From positions 1 through 48,576 of the forward strand of contig JAITSS010000023.1 of NCBI GenBank assembly GCA_031287565.1: a stretch of DNA of 48,576 nt, read 5' to 3'. Made by a program: the position numbers and the translations under genes. This document shows positions 17,156-25,925 of the stretch, piece after piece; position 1 is the first letter of the stretch, and the number at the start of each line of letters is the position of its first letter. Origin of the DNA: Desulfobulbaceae bacterium. Its GTDB lineage: Bacteria > Desulfobacterota > Desulfobulbia > Desulfobulbales > Desulfocapsaceae. Below the pieces are notes generated by a model. The model did no database searches and was not told the DNA's origin. It was given only the letters and a program-made list of their open reading frames with translations.

Positions 17156-17528
17156 TATGAACTCCTCAGGTCGGCGGTATCCGGGATACCGGATTTTTAC
17201 GGGATTATACGAGGAATCGGCGAAAAAATGTATAAAGGAATGCTGTGTTTTGTATCAATAAATTTTCTTCATTCTTGCTCCTGGTTTTCCACGATGAAAC
17301 AAAATGATACGCGGCCATATTGATAATCAGAAAAAAACTTTGATTGCATCAAAATTTCTTAATAATGGACATGTTGACATGGGATGCGTTTTTCTGTTAC
17401 TCAAAGCGTCCATTTTCAGCAAAAAAATGCGGAAATGAAGCATATACAATTCGCACTATGTCGGTCTTGCCGGTGATTTTTTATAGCCGGTTCCGTCTTT
17501 TTTTAATTTCTTTTTTTGGAGGTTTGTC
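17156..17528. other. Divergent intergenic region between apeB and ppaC
   Basis: 373 bases, noticeably AT-richer than the genes. It holds a short dyad (GGTATC-CGG-GATACC, 17176-17190) close to the apeB start. A weak promoter-like pair is TTGACA at 17374-17379 with TTACTC 17 bases on. TGGAGG sits directly before ppaC. I see no gene in it. Promoters for both genes must lie here, but I cannot place them with confidence. Confidence 0.5.
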
Positions 17529-18449
17529 ATGTCTGTCTATGTTTTTGGTCACAAGAGTCCGGATACTGATTCCGTTGCCGCCGCCATCTCCTATTCGGCG
17601 CTGATGAAAGCCAAAGGGGAAGATTTTGTCCCCGTCATTCAAGGAAAAGCCAATCCAGAAACCGCCATGGTGTTGTCCCGTTTTGGTTTCGCCGTTCCCG
17701 AAATGATGACTGACGCCGCCGGTAAAAAAATCGCTCTGGTTGATCACAGTGATCTGGCGCAGGCGCCGGACAATATCGCTTCCGCCGAGGTTGTGGCTGT
17801 GGTTGACCATCACAAAATCGGCGATCTGACCACCAACAGCCCGATTTTCTTCTGCAATATGCCGGTTGGCTGTTCGTGCACCGTTCTGAAAACCCTCTAT
17901 GATATGGAAGGCGTCGCCGTTGATGCCAAGGTCGCCGGTTTGATGATGGCGGCGATTTTGAGCGACACCGTGAATTTCAAATCGCCGACCTGCACCGACG
18001 CCGACAAGAAAGCGGTCAAAGCGCTGTCGGCCATTGCCGGTGTCACCAACACCGATGAGCTGTTCATGGAAATGCTCAAAGCCAAGAGCGCCGTCGCCGG
18101 TGTGCCGCCGATGGAACTTTTGCATCGCGATTATAAAGACTTCGATATGAAGGGCAAAAAAGTCGGCGTTGGCCAGCTTGAGCTTGCCACTTTGGATCAG
18201 GTCGCCAGTATGCGCGACGCCCTCTACGCCGCGATGAAAGAGCAGAAGGGCAGTGAGCGTCATTCGGTGCTTTTGATGCTCACCGATGTCGTCAAAGAAG
18301 GGACCGACCTGATGGTTCTGTCCGACGAACCGGCGATCATCGAAGGCGCGTTCGGCAAAAAACTCTCCGGCAATTCGATGTGGATTGACGGCATGATGAG
18401 CCGCAAAAAACAGACCATTCCCAACCTGCAAAAAGCCTTCGGTTGCTGA
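17529..18449 (+). CDS. ppaC: Manganese-dependent inorganic pyrophosphatase (family II)
   Basis: 306-residue DHH-superfamily enzyme that hydrolyses pyrophosphate to phosphate in the cytoplasm, pulling biosynthesis forward. The metal ligands are visible in GHKSPDTDSV (residues 7-16), VDHSD, and VDHHKIGD (the DHH motif), with SDTVNFKSP further on. The C-terminal DHHA2 domain ends with the substrate-binding SRKKQ. Family II enzymes are common in anaerobes. A TTTTGGAGGTTTGTC ribosome site precedes the ATG. Two terminators follow, so it is likely a single-gene unit. Confidence 0.97.
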   Translation: MSVYVFGHKSPDTDSVAAAISYSALMKAKGEDFVPVIQGKANPETAMVLSRFGFAVPEMMTDAAGKKIALVDHSDLAQAPDNIASAEVVAVVDHHKIGDLTTNSPIFFCNMPVGCSCTVLKTLYDMEGVAVDAKVAGLMMAAILSDTVNFKSPTCTDADKKAVKALSAIAGVTNTDELFMEMLKAKSAVAGVPPMELLHRDYKDFDMKGKKVGVGQLELATLDQVASMRDALYAAMKEQKGSERHSVLLMLTDVVKEGTDLMVLSDEPAIIEGAFGKKLSGNSMWIDGMMSRKKQTIPNLQKAFGC

Positions 18450-18453
18450 TTGC

Positions 18454-18485
18454 GCGGGGGCGGGCGCGACCCGCTCCCGGTTTTT
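18454..18485 (+). terminator. Terminator after ppaC
   Basis: GC-rich hairpin directly behind the ppaC stop: CGGGGGCGGG pairs with CCCGCTCCCG around a short loop, followed by GTTTTT. Confidence 0.75.
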
Positions 18486-18510
18486 CCCCGTTGGTGTTGG
18501 TCGATATGCT

Positions 18511-18552
18511 AGCCGTCCCGTCGCAATGCGGGGCGGCTTTTTTATTTTTTTG
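18511..18552 (+). terminator. Second terminator between ppaC and the HPP gene
   Basis: AGCCGTCCCG (18511-18520) pairs over 10 bp with CGGGGCGGCT (18529-18538), followed by a long T-run with one A. A strong intrinsic terminator, 61 bases after the ppaC stop; it backs up the first hairpin. Confidence 0.85.
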
Positions 18553-18640
18553 ACCGGCGTCAAGGTTTTCTTGGCGCCGCGTCGATACCATGGCGCGAAT
18601 TTTTCCGTTTCCCTGTTTTCAGACCAAGGAGAAAACCGCC

Positions 18641-19174
18641 ATGCCCGCTTCCGCGAAAAATTCCACGCCATTCACCGATTGCCTGATCTCCGCCTGCTGG
18701 GCCTGGCTGGGCGGCGTCATCGGTATTGGCCTACTCGCATACATCCACTATCGCTGGCTCGGCGGGCAAATTCCTTTTCTCATCGGCTCGTTTGGCGCTT
18801 CGGCGGTGTTGGTGTACGGCGCGATTGATAGCCCGCTGGCGCAACCGCGCAATCTCATTGGCGGCCATCTGATTTCCGCTTTGGTCGGTGTCAGCGCCGC
18901 GCAATTGGCGGCCTGGCTTCCCGGTGACATCAACTGGTTGGCGGCGGCCTTGGCGGTGGCGACGGCCATCTTCCTCATGCAGATCACCGGCGCGCTGCAT
19001 CCACCCGGCGGCGCGACTGCGCTCATTGCGGTGGTCGGCGGCGATGCGGTGACACGGCTTGGGTATTGGTATGTTCTGATGCCGGTGATGGCGGGGGCGG
19101 CGATTTTGCTCATCGTCGCGTTGATTGTCAACAACATCCCCAAAAACCGCGCATATCCAAAAACTTGGTGGTGA
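18641..19174 (+). CDS. HPP family integral membrane protein
   Basis: 177 residues with four to five hydrophobic segments. The family name-giving motif appears in ALHPPGGATALIAV, after FLIGSFGASAVLVYG and SPLAQPRNLIGGH. Some HPP proteins have been linked to nitrite transport, but the general function is uncertain. I chose the ATG at 18641 behind AAGGAGAAAACCGCC; the frame is open upstream to 18590. It converges on the first M48 gene with 48 bases between. Confidence 0.9.
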   Translation: MPASAKNSTPFTDCLISACWAWLGGVIGIGLLAYIHYRWLGGQIPFLIGSFGASAVLVYGAIDSPLAQPRNLIGGHLISALVGVSAAQLAAWLPGDINWLAAALAVATAIFLMQITGALHPPGGATALIAVVGGDAVTRLGYWYVLMPVMAGAAILLIVALIVNNIPKNRAYPKTWW

Positions 19175-19222
19175 CAGCGCCAAGCTTTGGCCGAATATGG
19201 ACGGCCTCGCCGCGCCGCCGCT

Positions 19223-20884
19223 TCAAGCAATTTCCTGACGCAGACAGCTAAGGAACCAGACTTCAAAGGCGCTTGTTCGCCTGTCCCGCGCGATGATTTG
19301 CTCAACAAAGAGCAAGAAATCCTGACGCCAGGAATCCGGCAAACGGTTCAGCGCGCCCGCTGAACGCCGGAGGAGAAGCTGTCTTTGGCCATGACTCAGT
19401 CGCCTCGCCTCCGGCAGCATGGTTTGGATTTTCCTGACGCTTTTATTGCCCATGTTATCCCAGACCAGGCGCAGCATTTTGTCATGGCTTTCGGGGTCTT
19501 TTTCCTGGCTGAAGAGGAGCGCCAGCAGCAACAGCGAGGCGTCATCGGCATTTTTGCTCAGGCGGAGCAGGGAATCCGGAACCGGGGTCGCATCAGAGGT
19601 GCTTTCTGATTCATGAATATGTTGGCCGTCCGCTCCGCCCGCGCCGGAAAAAAAGACGGCGCCGCTGTCCTGAAAGGCGCTGGCCGCCGCGAATCCCGCT
19701 TTTTCCTGGTACTCCGGCAATTCCTCGACAACAAAATGTTCTTCCAGCGCTTGAATCCGCTCGGCAATCGGCGGGTGAGTCGCCATGAAATCGGCGAAAT
19801 TCTGGCTGTTGACAAACAGCATGTGACTGACTTCATCGCGCTTTTCAGGGCGCAGGTTTGATTTTCCCGTAAAGCCGCCAATTTTTTTCAGAGCGCCGAC
19901 GATGCCGTCAAGATTTCTGGTCAGGCGCACAGCCGAGACATCGGCGAGAAATTCGCGTTGCCGCGAGACGCCAGCGCGAATCAGCCGGGCGAACACTGAG
20001 CCAATCAGGCCAATGGTCAGAAGGGCGCAGCCAAACCAGGTTATGGAGCGCATCAAACCGCCCATCGACACAAATGGCCGGGCGACAACCTGGTAGTGTC
20101 GGTAGAGTTGATTGTCAGAACCGAGGGCGTAAAAAAGGAAGGCCGCGCTGAAAAAGAGGAAGCCCGCTGTATAGATCGTCAGTTTATAGGCGGCAAGTTC
20201 GCTGTCCCGTTCACGCCACAGTTTCAGCGGATCAAGCATTTTCTTTGTCAATATTTTCCCAACCCGGTTCATGAATAACAGGCCATGCAGCAGGGCGATA
20301 ATCAGCATGTTCAGGCGCATGTCGCCATTCTGAATATGGGTAAATTCGTGGGCGATGACGCCCTGCAACTGGTCGCGGCTCAGCGTTTTCAACGCGCCTT
20401 GGCTGACGATAATCGCGGCGTTTTCAAAATCATGTCCGGCGGCCATGGCGTTGATGCCAGTTTCATAGGTCAGGATATGGAGCGACGGCATGGGAATGCC
20501 AGCGGTGATGGCCATTTCTTGGCTGACATTGATCAGCCGCTTGTCATCTGGCTCGGCGCTGTCGGGATTGACCGGTAGCGCGGCCAATTCTTGGGCGATG
20601 CGATCGCCGCCATAGCTGGCGAGTTGGGAAAAGCGGCGCCAGGCCGGCAGACCGACCATAAGCAGAGTGATGCAGCAAATAGCCAGGTGAAAGCCGATGC
20701 CTTGTTGACCATCCGCCGAAAAGTTCTGCCTGGCCGCCAGCATGTCCGGCTTCGCGCCTGGCGAGAAAATCAGTTCCGCTGCGATATTGACGGTGATAAG
20801 GATCAGCGCGAGCGCCACAGCGAACAGCGTAATCATGCGCCGCGAGCGAGCTTCAATCGTGTCCTGGCGAGCAAAAAAATCCAT
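19223..20884 (-). CDS. M48 family membrane metalloprotease (intact catalytic site)
   Basis: 553 residues. HtpX/Ste24-like zinc protease. The zinc motif HEFTH is at 179-183, and the third ligand lies in REFLADVSAVRLT, so the active site is complete. Two membrane segments lie before the protease core (about 17-38 and 66-80) and two hydrophobic helices within it (about 220-300). After residue 400 comes a glycine/serine-rich linker and a helical C-terminal domain of about 120 residues that is not part of HtpX. The same architecture recurs in the M48 paralogue at 23541. Substrate unknown; membrane-protein quality control is the family role. Starts with MDFFA, the paralogue with MDLFA. Confidence 0.9.
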   Translation of the reverse strand: MDFFARQDTIEARSRRMITLFAVALALILITVNIAAELIFSPGAKPDMLAARQNFSADGQQGIGFHLAICCITLLMVGLPAWRRFSQLASYGGDRIAQELAALPVNPDSAEPDDKRLINVSQEMAITAGIPMPSLHILTYETGINAMAAGHDFENAAIIVSQGALKTLSRDQLQGVIAHEFTHIQNGDMRLNMLIIALLHGLLFMNRVGKILTKKMLDPLKLWRERDSELAAYKLTIYTAGFLFFSAAFLFYALGSDNQLYRHYQVVARPFVSMGGLMRSITWFGCALLTIGLIGSVFARLIRAGVSRQREFLADVSAVRLTRNLDGIVGALKKIGGFTGKSNLRPEKRDEVSHMLFVNSQNFADFMATHPPIAERIQALEEHFVVEELPEYQEKAGFAAASAFQDSGAVFFSGAGGADGQHIHESESTSDATPVPDSLLRLSKNADDASLLLLALLFSQEKDPESHDKMLRLVWDNMGNKSVRKIQTMLPEARRLSHGQRQLLLRRSAGALNRLPDSWRQDFLLFVEQIIARDRRTSAFEVWFLSCLRQEIA

Positions 20885-21271
20885 GAGAGTTTCAGAATTG
20901 GCGGGTTTTCGCTGGAAAATACGGGCCGATGTAGCGAATGCGCCGATATATCGAACAAAATACGCGACGGCTCATCGTCCATGGATAGGATATTTGTCAT
21001 ATTTTACCGGAAATTGTTGACAACAAATACTATTATGTCGCGGCTGGATCGGGAAATTGCATACTGCGAAAGGAAGCTAAAAGACGAAATCGCTTGTATA
21101 TCAGCCCCTTCTACGCCGTCATATACAGGGAAAAGCCCTGATGCTTAACGGGTTTTGTCTGATAGTTCCGCGACAAGACGAGCATAGAACGCGCCGGTCA
21201 TGATTCCGGAATCACATCCGAGGCAGGCTGCAAAAAATTCGTTTTTATCAATTATTACGTCAGGAATAGGC
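20885..21271. other. Intergenic region upstream of tadA
   Basis: 387 bases between divergent M48 and tadA genes. It contains a 13-base dyad TTGTTG-A-CAACAA (21014-21026), possibly an operator, and a small open frame at 21035-21148 (37 codons, beginning MSRLDREIAYCERKL). That frame has no clear ribosome site and I cannot match it to anything. I see no convincing gene or RNA here. Confidence 0.4.
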
Positions 21272-21784
21272 ATGGACAGTCAGGGATTCAGTCATGAATT
21301 TTTTATGGATCAGGCGCTGCGGCAAGCCCAGGCCGCGCTGGATAGAGGCGAATTCCCGGTCGGTTGCGTCATCGTTTGTGGCAAGCAAATCGTCGCCAAA
21401 GGCGAGCGCCGAGACAGCGCCGGTGACGCCCCGGAGCTGGAGCACGCCGAAATTGTCGCCATCAGAAATCTGGCCCGGCAAAACCCTGGCCTCAACCCGG
21501 CAAACCTGACTGTTTATTCAACCATGGAGCCGTGCCTGATGTGTCTGGGGACGCTTATCGTCAACGGCTTTCGGCAGATCGTTTACGCCTACGAAGACGT
21601 GTTTGGCGGTGCGGCGGACCTGCCGCTGTCCGATTTGCGCCCACTCTATAAAAATATCAGGATCGCGGTCATCGGCGGGGTGCGCAGGTGGCAATCCCTG
21701 GCTCTTTTTCAGCGCTTTTTCGCCGCCCGGCCCAGTTATCTGCGCGGTAGTTTGCTGGCCGAATATACGTTGGCGCAAAAATGA
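21272..21784 (+). CDS. tadA: tRNA-specific adenosine deaminase TadA
   Basis: 170 residues. Zinc deaminase that converts A34 to inosine in tRNA-Arg. The catalytic HAE is at 58-60 and the zinc motif PCLMC at 87-91, as in the cytidine/deoxycytidylate deaminase fold. Length fits TadA, though guanine deaminase-like homologues are close relatives. I chose the ATG at 21272 behind AGGAATAGG; an upstream in-frame ATG at 21200 adds an unconvincing extension. It is followed 31 bases later by the radical SAM gene. Confidence 0.85.
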   Translation: MDSQGFSHEFFMDQALRQAQAALDRGEFPVGCVIVCGKQIVAKGERRDSAGDAPELEHAEIVAIRNLARQNPGLNPANLTVYSTMEPCLMCLGTLIVNGFRQIVYAYEDVFGGAADLPLSDLRPLYKNIRIAVIGGVRRWQSLALFQRFFAARPSYLRGSLLAEYTLAQK

Positions 21785-21815
21785 CCGTTCCACCAGAACC
21801 CGGCAATCAATCACC

Positions 21816-22829
21816 ATGAAAATGAAAAATCAGCCGCAAACCGTTGCCTTCAAACCCGGCGAACGAAATATTTTTTTTCATATCCTGACTATTTGTAACC
21901 TGCGCTGCCGCCACTGCTATATCAATCCGGAGCAGCACGGCGATCATCTGCTGCTAACCCTTTCGGAGATTGAAAACTGGCTTAGGGCCTTGCGGGGCGA
22001 CGGCCCGGCCAATGTTGTGTTTCTGGGCGGCGAACCCACCCTGCATCCGGATTTACCGGCGGCGATTCGCGCGGCGAAAAAGTTGAATTATGCCGTAACT
22101 ATCGACAGTAACGGTTATATGCTCAACCATTTTCTGAAACGAGTTCATCCGCAAGAAGTCGATTTTTTAAGCTTCAGCATCGACGGGCCGACGCCCGCAG
22201 TCAACGATGCCATTCGCGGGCGCGATTCATTTCAGGTGGCTACAGAGAATCTGAAGAAGGCCGTCGGCCTGGGTTTTAACGTCAGCGTCATTTATACGGC
22301 GAGCCGAGCGAATATCGCCCATCTCCCTGATATGATTCCGCTTCTGACTGACTTGAAAGTCAAACGATTTTTTATTCAGGTGATTGGTCTGCGCGGCAAA
22401 TCGGCGCAAGCGGCTCATAACGATACGCTTCAGGTCAGCCGTGAAGAGTGGCTGGCGGTGGTGCCCTACGCTGCCGCCAAGGCGGCGCAAGCGGGCATCC
22501 ATGTCACGTATCCCAAGGTATTTCTTGAGCCGGAAGAGACCTTCGTCTGCGCCGGGCTGGTCGCCGACAACTATTTCGTCTTTCCCAATGGCCGCGTCTA
22601 TCGTTGCCCGCTTTGCGAAGATCATCCGATCAACAGCTATCACCTGGCCGCCGGTTCTCTGTCGCCCGCCAGTGGCCTGCGCGAAGACGCTTTTTTCCGC
22701 CTGAATATTCCGGAGGGTTGCGTGATGAATAAGCTTTTGCAACCCGACACCATTGAATATGATGTCAGCGGCCAAGCCTTGCGCCGTATCTCATGTTGCC
22801 TTTTGAAACAAGAAATCAGGCCGGAGTGA
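21816..22829 (+). CDS. Radical SAM protein, substrate unknown
   Basis: 337 residues. The radical SAM cluster motif CNLRCRHC lies near residue 28 and the SAM-binding GGEPTLHP near 73, followed by SIDGPTP. The C-terminal part has further cysteines (FVCAGL, YRCPLCEDH, ISCC), suggesting an auxiliary Fe-S cluster as in SPASM/twitch enzymes, which often act on peptides or proteins. No small peptide substrate gene is obvious next to it. Start ATG at 21816 chosen by domain start; a weak ribosome site. lemA follows 74 bases downstream, so co-transcription is possible. Confidence 0.88.
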   Translation: MKMKNQPQTVAFKPGERNIFFHILTICNLRCRHCYINPEQHGDHLLLTLSEIENWLRALRGDGPANVVFLGGEPTLHPDLPAAIRAAKKLNYAVTIDSNGYMLNHFLKRVHPQEVDFLSFSIDGPTPAVNDAIRGRDSFQVATENLKKAVGLGFNVSVIYTASRANIAHLPDMIPLLTDLKVKRFFIQVIGLRGKSAQAAHNDTLQVSREEWLAVVPYAAAKAAQAGIHVTYPKVFLEPEETFVCAGLVADNYFVFPNGRVYRCPLCEDHPINSYHLAAGSLSPASGLREDAFFRLNIPEGCVMNKLLQPDTIEYDVSGQALRRISCCLLKQEIRPE

Positions 22830-22903
22830 AGAGAGCGGCTGCCGGTGATGAACGTCGTTTTCGCGGCGAATACCAGAAACAAGACGGAAATGGAGGAAAG
22901 CCC

Positions 22904-23500
22904 ATGGATATGCTCGGCTCGTTGATCATGGTGGCGTTGCTGGTGTTTGTCGCGCTTGCCGCCGCGCGCATTTATAACAAATTGATAACCTTAAAAAACC
23001 GCTATAAAAACGCCTTTTCCCAGATTGACGTGCAACTGACGCGCCGCTATGACCTGATTCCCAATCTGGTCGAAACCGCCAAAGCGTATATGACCCATGA
23101 ACGGGAAACGCTGACGGCCGTCATCGCCGCCCGCAATCAGGCGGTTGCCAACCTGCGGCTGGCGGCGGAAAATCCCGGAAATTTGGCGGCCATGGGCGCT
23201 CTTACGGCAAGTGATCGGGGCCTGGAAGCGATGCTCAGCCGTTTCATGGCCTTGACCGAAAATTATCCCGACCTGAAGGCCAGCGACAACATGCGCCAAC
23301 TTTCTGAAGAGCTGACCAGCGCCGAAAATCGTGTTGCTTTCGCCCGTCAGGCGTACAATGATGCCGTGACCGCATACAACATCGGACGAGAGCATTTCCC
23401 GGCCAACATCGTCGCCTCGTTCTTCCACTTTCCCATGGCTGTTCTGCTCGACATCGAAGAGGAAGGAAAACGCCAGGCGCCTAAGGTCTCATTCGCCTGA
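22904..23500 (+). CDS. lemA: LemA family membrane protein
   Basis: 198 residues. One N-terminal membrane helix (about 5-22), then the long helical LemA core with its conserved IYNKLITLKNRYKNAFSQID, RRYDLIPNLVE, and SAENRVAFARQAYNDAVTAYN segments. A TGGAGGAAAGCCC ribosome site precedes the ATG. LemA genes are frequently next to M48 proteases; here the next gene, 40 bases on, is an M48-like protein with an altered active site. Function of LemA is not settled. Confidence 0.95.
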   Translation: MDMLGSLIMVALLVFVALAAARIYNKLITLKNRYKNAFSQIDVQLTRRYDLIPNLVETAKAYMTHERETLTAVIAARNQAVANLRLAAENPGNLAAMGALTASDRGLEAMLSRFMALTENYPDLKASDNMRQLSEELTSAENRVAFARQAYNDAVTAYNIGREHFPANIVASFFHFPMAVLLDIEEEGKRQAPKVSFA

Positions 23501-23540
23501 CGCCAGATTTGATGTATCGAATCACCCAGGATTATTTGTT

Positions 23541-25925
23541 ATGGATTTATTCGCATCGGAGGACCGAGCCAGTCGGCATATCGCGCGGCTGGCCTTGTCG
23601 TTTTTTCTTGCCGCGCTGTTGATTCTCGCTGTGACCAATCTGCTCGTCTACGTCGCGCGCCATCCGACAATGATGATCGACGCGGCGGAGCTGCGCGGCG
23701 AAATCATTGCGCACCTGATCGTGAGTATCACGCTGTTCATGGTGATGGGCCTGGCCAGTTGGCGGCGCATCTTGACCCTTTCTTCTGGTGGCGGTGATTG
23801 GCTGGCCGGTGAGCTGGGCGGCGTGTTTGTCCAGCCCGACGCCACGGAACGTCATCAACGATTGCTCAATGAATTAGTGGCGGAAATGGCGGTGGCCGCC
23901 GACATTTCCAAGCCGCATCTCTATGTTTTCCCAAATGAAAATGGCATCAACGCCATGGTCGCGGGTTGGAATGAAGACGACACGGTGCTCTGCCTCAGCC
24001 AGGGGGCGCTATACGATCTGACGCGCGATGAGTTGCGCGGCGTAATCGCCCACCAAATGTCGCATATTCGCGCGGGCGACATGCGCCGGGGTATCCGGCT
24101 GGTCGGCCTTTTGTCCGGCCTGCTTGCGCCCAGCGTCATCGGCAGGACCATAGTCCAGCGCGGCGGCCTGTTCCGTCCGCTGGGTTATGCGATGGTGGCT
24201 GTCGGCTTCCTCGGCGTTTTTTGCGGGCGGTTGATTCGTCGTGGCGTGACGCGGCGAAGCGAATTTTTCGCCGACGCCCAAGCGGCGCGACTGACCGGAA
24301 ATCCGCGTGACATCGCCGGGGCGCTGATAAAAATCGACAACTTCATCAACGGTTCGGAAATGGGCATGGCCCGGCGTGAGGAAGTCAGCCACATGTTTTT
24401 CGCCGACGCCATGCCGCATCGAACCCGGCTGCTGGCCATTCATTCGCCAATTTCGGCGCGGATTCTGGCCCTAAGCCGCCATTTCCCCATCGAGAACTTT
24501 TTTGCCTCAAGAGACGAGCGGCGCGGCGCGATGGCCGAAGAGGAAGAGATTGACGGCTTGATCATTGTGGAGCAAATTAAAGGTCAGGCAGAAAAATCGG
24601 AACCATCCGGGGCGGATAGCAGCCGCAACCAGGCCGCGCCGCAGGAAGAAGCGTCGGCAGCGCGCCCGGAAGCGGAAAAGCGGGCCAACGCGGACGAAAA
24701 CAAAAACAGGCCAGCGCCGCCCGCGCATACCGAGGGCGGAAGCGTCGGCGCGACCGCGCCAAAGCCTGCTTCCGCCGCCACCGACAAATCGGTTTTGCTG
24801 GCCGCCGCCCGCGCCGAAGCCGATGCGATCAATGATGCGGCCAATGATGCAACCAATGGGCCGCCGCCGACCACGGATAAAGACGGACAAAAAGCCGCGC
24901 CAACGACCGCGCCAAAACCTGGTTCGGCCGCCACCGCCGTAAAAGCGAATCAGAACACGCCGCCGCCCGCTTCCGCCGGGGTGTCGTTTCGCTATACCGG
25001 TAAGAAATTTCAGCATCGACATACGTTAGCCCACGCCTTCAGCGGCGGTGATGCGGGCTATGCCAAGTCGAGGGTTTCTTTGTTGGATGAAGATGTGGGA
25101 ATACGCTTTCAGGTGCCGAAAAGCGTGATGAAGGAAGCGGCGAACTGTGAAATCGCGCTGCTCTTTTCCCTGCTGCAATCGCGGCGTCTGGCGCGGCAAC
25201 GGCGGGCCATGCGGGTCACGGATGATCGTCAGGCCATCCATGATCTGGTCGGCGACGCCGTCTATATTCAGATGCAGCGTCTGTTGCCGACGGCCCGGAC
25301 CTTGCCGCAGGAGCAGGTCTTGCCGACGATGGAGTGGGCTTTGCCGCGCTTCAACCTTTTCGCCAAAGATGAGCGCTTAAAAATCGTCAGAAAATTGGAC
25401 AGTCTGGCCACCAGGGACGGCGACATCTCCATATCGGAATATTGTCTGACTCGCCTGGCGCGGCTGTATCTGACCGAACAGGTGACCAGGAAGCCGTCAT
25501 CAAGTCAATTGGTCAAAGCCATCATCGTGGTGTTTCTCATGATTGCCTGGCAGGGCGGCAGCGACGACGAGGCGGCGGCGCGGGCCTTCCACGAGGGCAT
25601 TCGCCTGTTGCTGCCGAAGACCAATCCCAATTATGTGCCGCCGAAAGACTGGGTGGGCGTGTTGGATGAATCGCTCGATAACCTGGCCGCCATGCCGCCG
25701 ACCATGAAACAGCAGATGGTGGCGGCGCTTCTCGTCACCGTCACCTACGACAGCGGCGCGACGGTGGATGAACTTGAGTTGCTGCGTCTTGTCACCGCCG
25801 CCCTCAATCTGCCAATGCCGACCTTTGCCGAATTGCGGCAAAAAGTCGAGGAGCGGACGGCGCGCTATCTGGCGGCGAGAGAGAGCCTTAAACGGCGGCG
25901 TTCCGCGCCGCGAAATCCCGCATAA
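23541..25925 (+). CDS. M48-like membrane pseudoprotease (HQxxH)
   Basis: 794 residues, a paralogue of the M48 protein at 19223. Two N-terminal membrane segments (about 18-36 and 55-73), the protease core with further hydrophobic helices (about 190-235), and the third zinc ligand region SEFFADAQAARLT are kept. The zinc helix, however, reads HQMSH (171-175): the catalytic glutamate is glutamine (codon CAA at 24054-24056). Zinc binding could persist but peptide hydrolysis should be lost. Residues about 340-480 are a low-complexity Ala/Pro/Lys/Asp linker, then a helical C-terminal domain akin to that of the paralogue but longer. Directly after lemA. Its last 38 bases overlap the 3' end of serC on the other strand. 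A chaperone, adaptor or regulator of the active paralogue is a reasonable inference. Confidence 0.88.
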   Translation: MDLFASEDRASRHIARLALSFFLAALLILAVTNLLVYVARHPTMMIDAAELRGEIIAHLIVSITLFMVMGLASWRRILTLSSGGGDWLAGELGGVFVQPDATERHQRLLNELVAEMAVAADISKPHLYVFPNENGINAMVAGWNEDDTVLCLSQGALYDLTRDELRGVIAHQMSHIRAGDMRRGIRLVGLLSGLLAPSVIGRTIVQRGGLFRPLGYAMVAVGFLGVFCGRLIRRGVTRRSEFFADAQAARLTGNPRDIAGALIKIDNFINGSEMGMARREEVSHMFFADAMPHRTRLLAIHSPISARILALSRHFPIENFFASRDERRGAMAEEEEIDGLIIVEQIKGQAEKSEPSGADSSRNQAAPQEEASAARPEAEKRANADENKNRPAPPAHTEGGSVGATAPKPASAATDKSVLLAAARAEADAINDAANDATNGPPPTTDKDGQKAAPTTAPKPGSAATAVKANQNTPPPASAGVSFRYTGKKFQHRHTLAHAFSGGDAGYAKSRVSLLDEDVGIRFQVPKSVMKEAANCEIALLFSLLQSRRLARQRRAMRVTDDRQAIHDLVGDAVYIQMQRLLPTARTLPQEQVLPTMEWALPRFNLFAKDERLKIVRKLDSLATRDGDISISEYCLTRLARLYLTEQVTRKPSSSQLVKAIIVVFLMIAWQGGSDDEAAARAFHEGIRLLLPKTNPNYVPPKDWVGVLDESLDNLAAMPPTMKQQMVAALLVTVTYDSGATVDELELLRLVTAALNLPMPTFAELRQKVEERTARYLAARESLKRRRSAPRNPA

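Noticed and set aside
21035-21148. 37-codon frame upstream of tadA as a small gene or radical SAM precursor peptide
   Set aside because: No ribosome site, no recognisable leader/core pattern, and separated from the radical SAM gene by tadA; kept only as a note.
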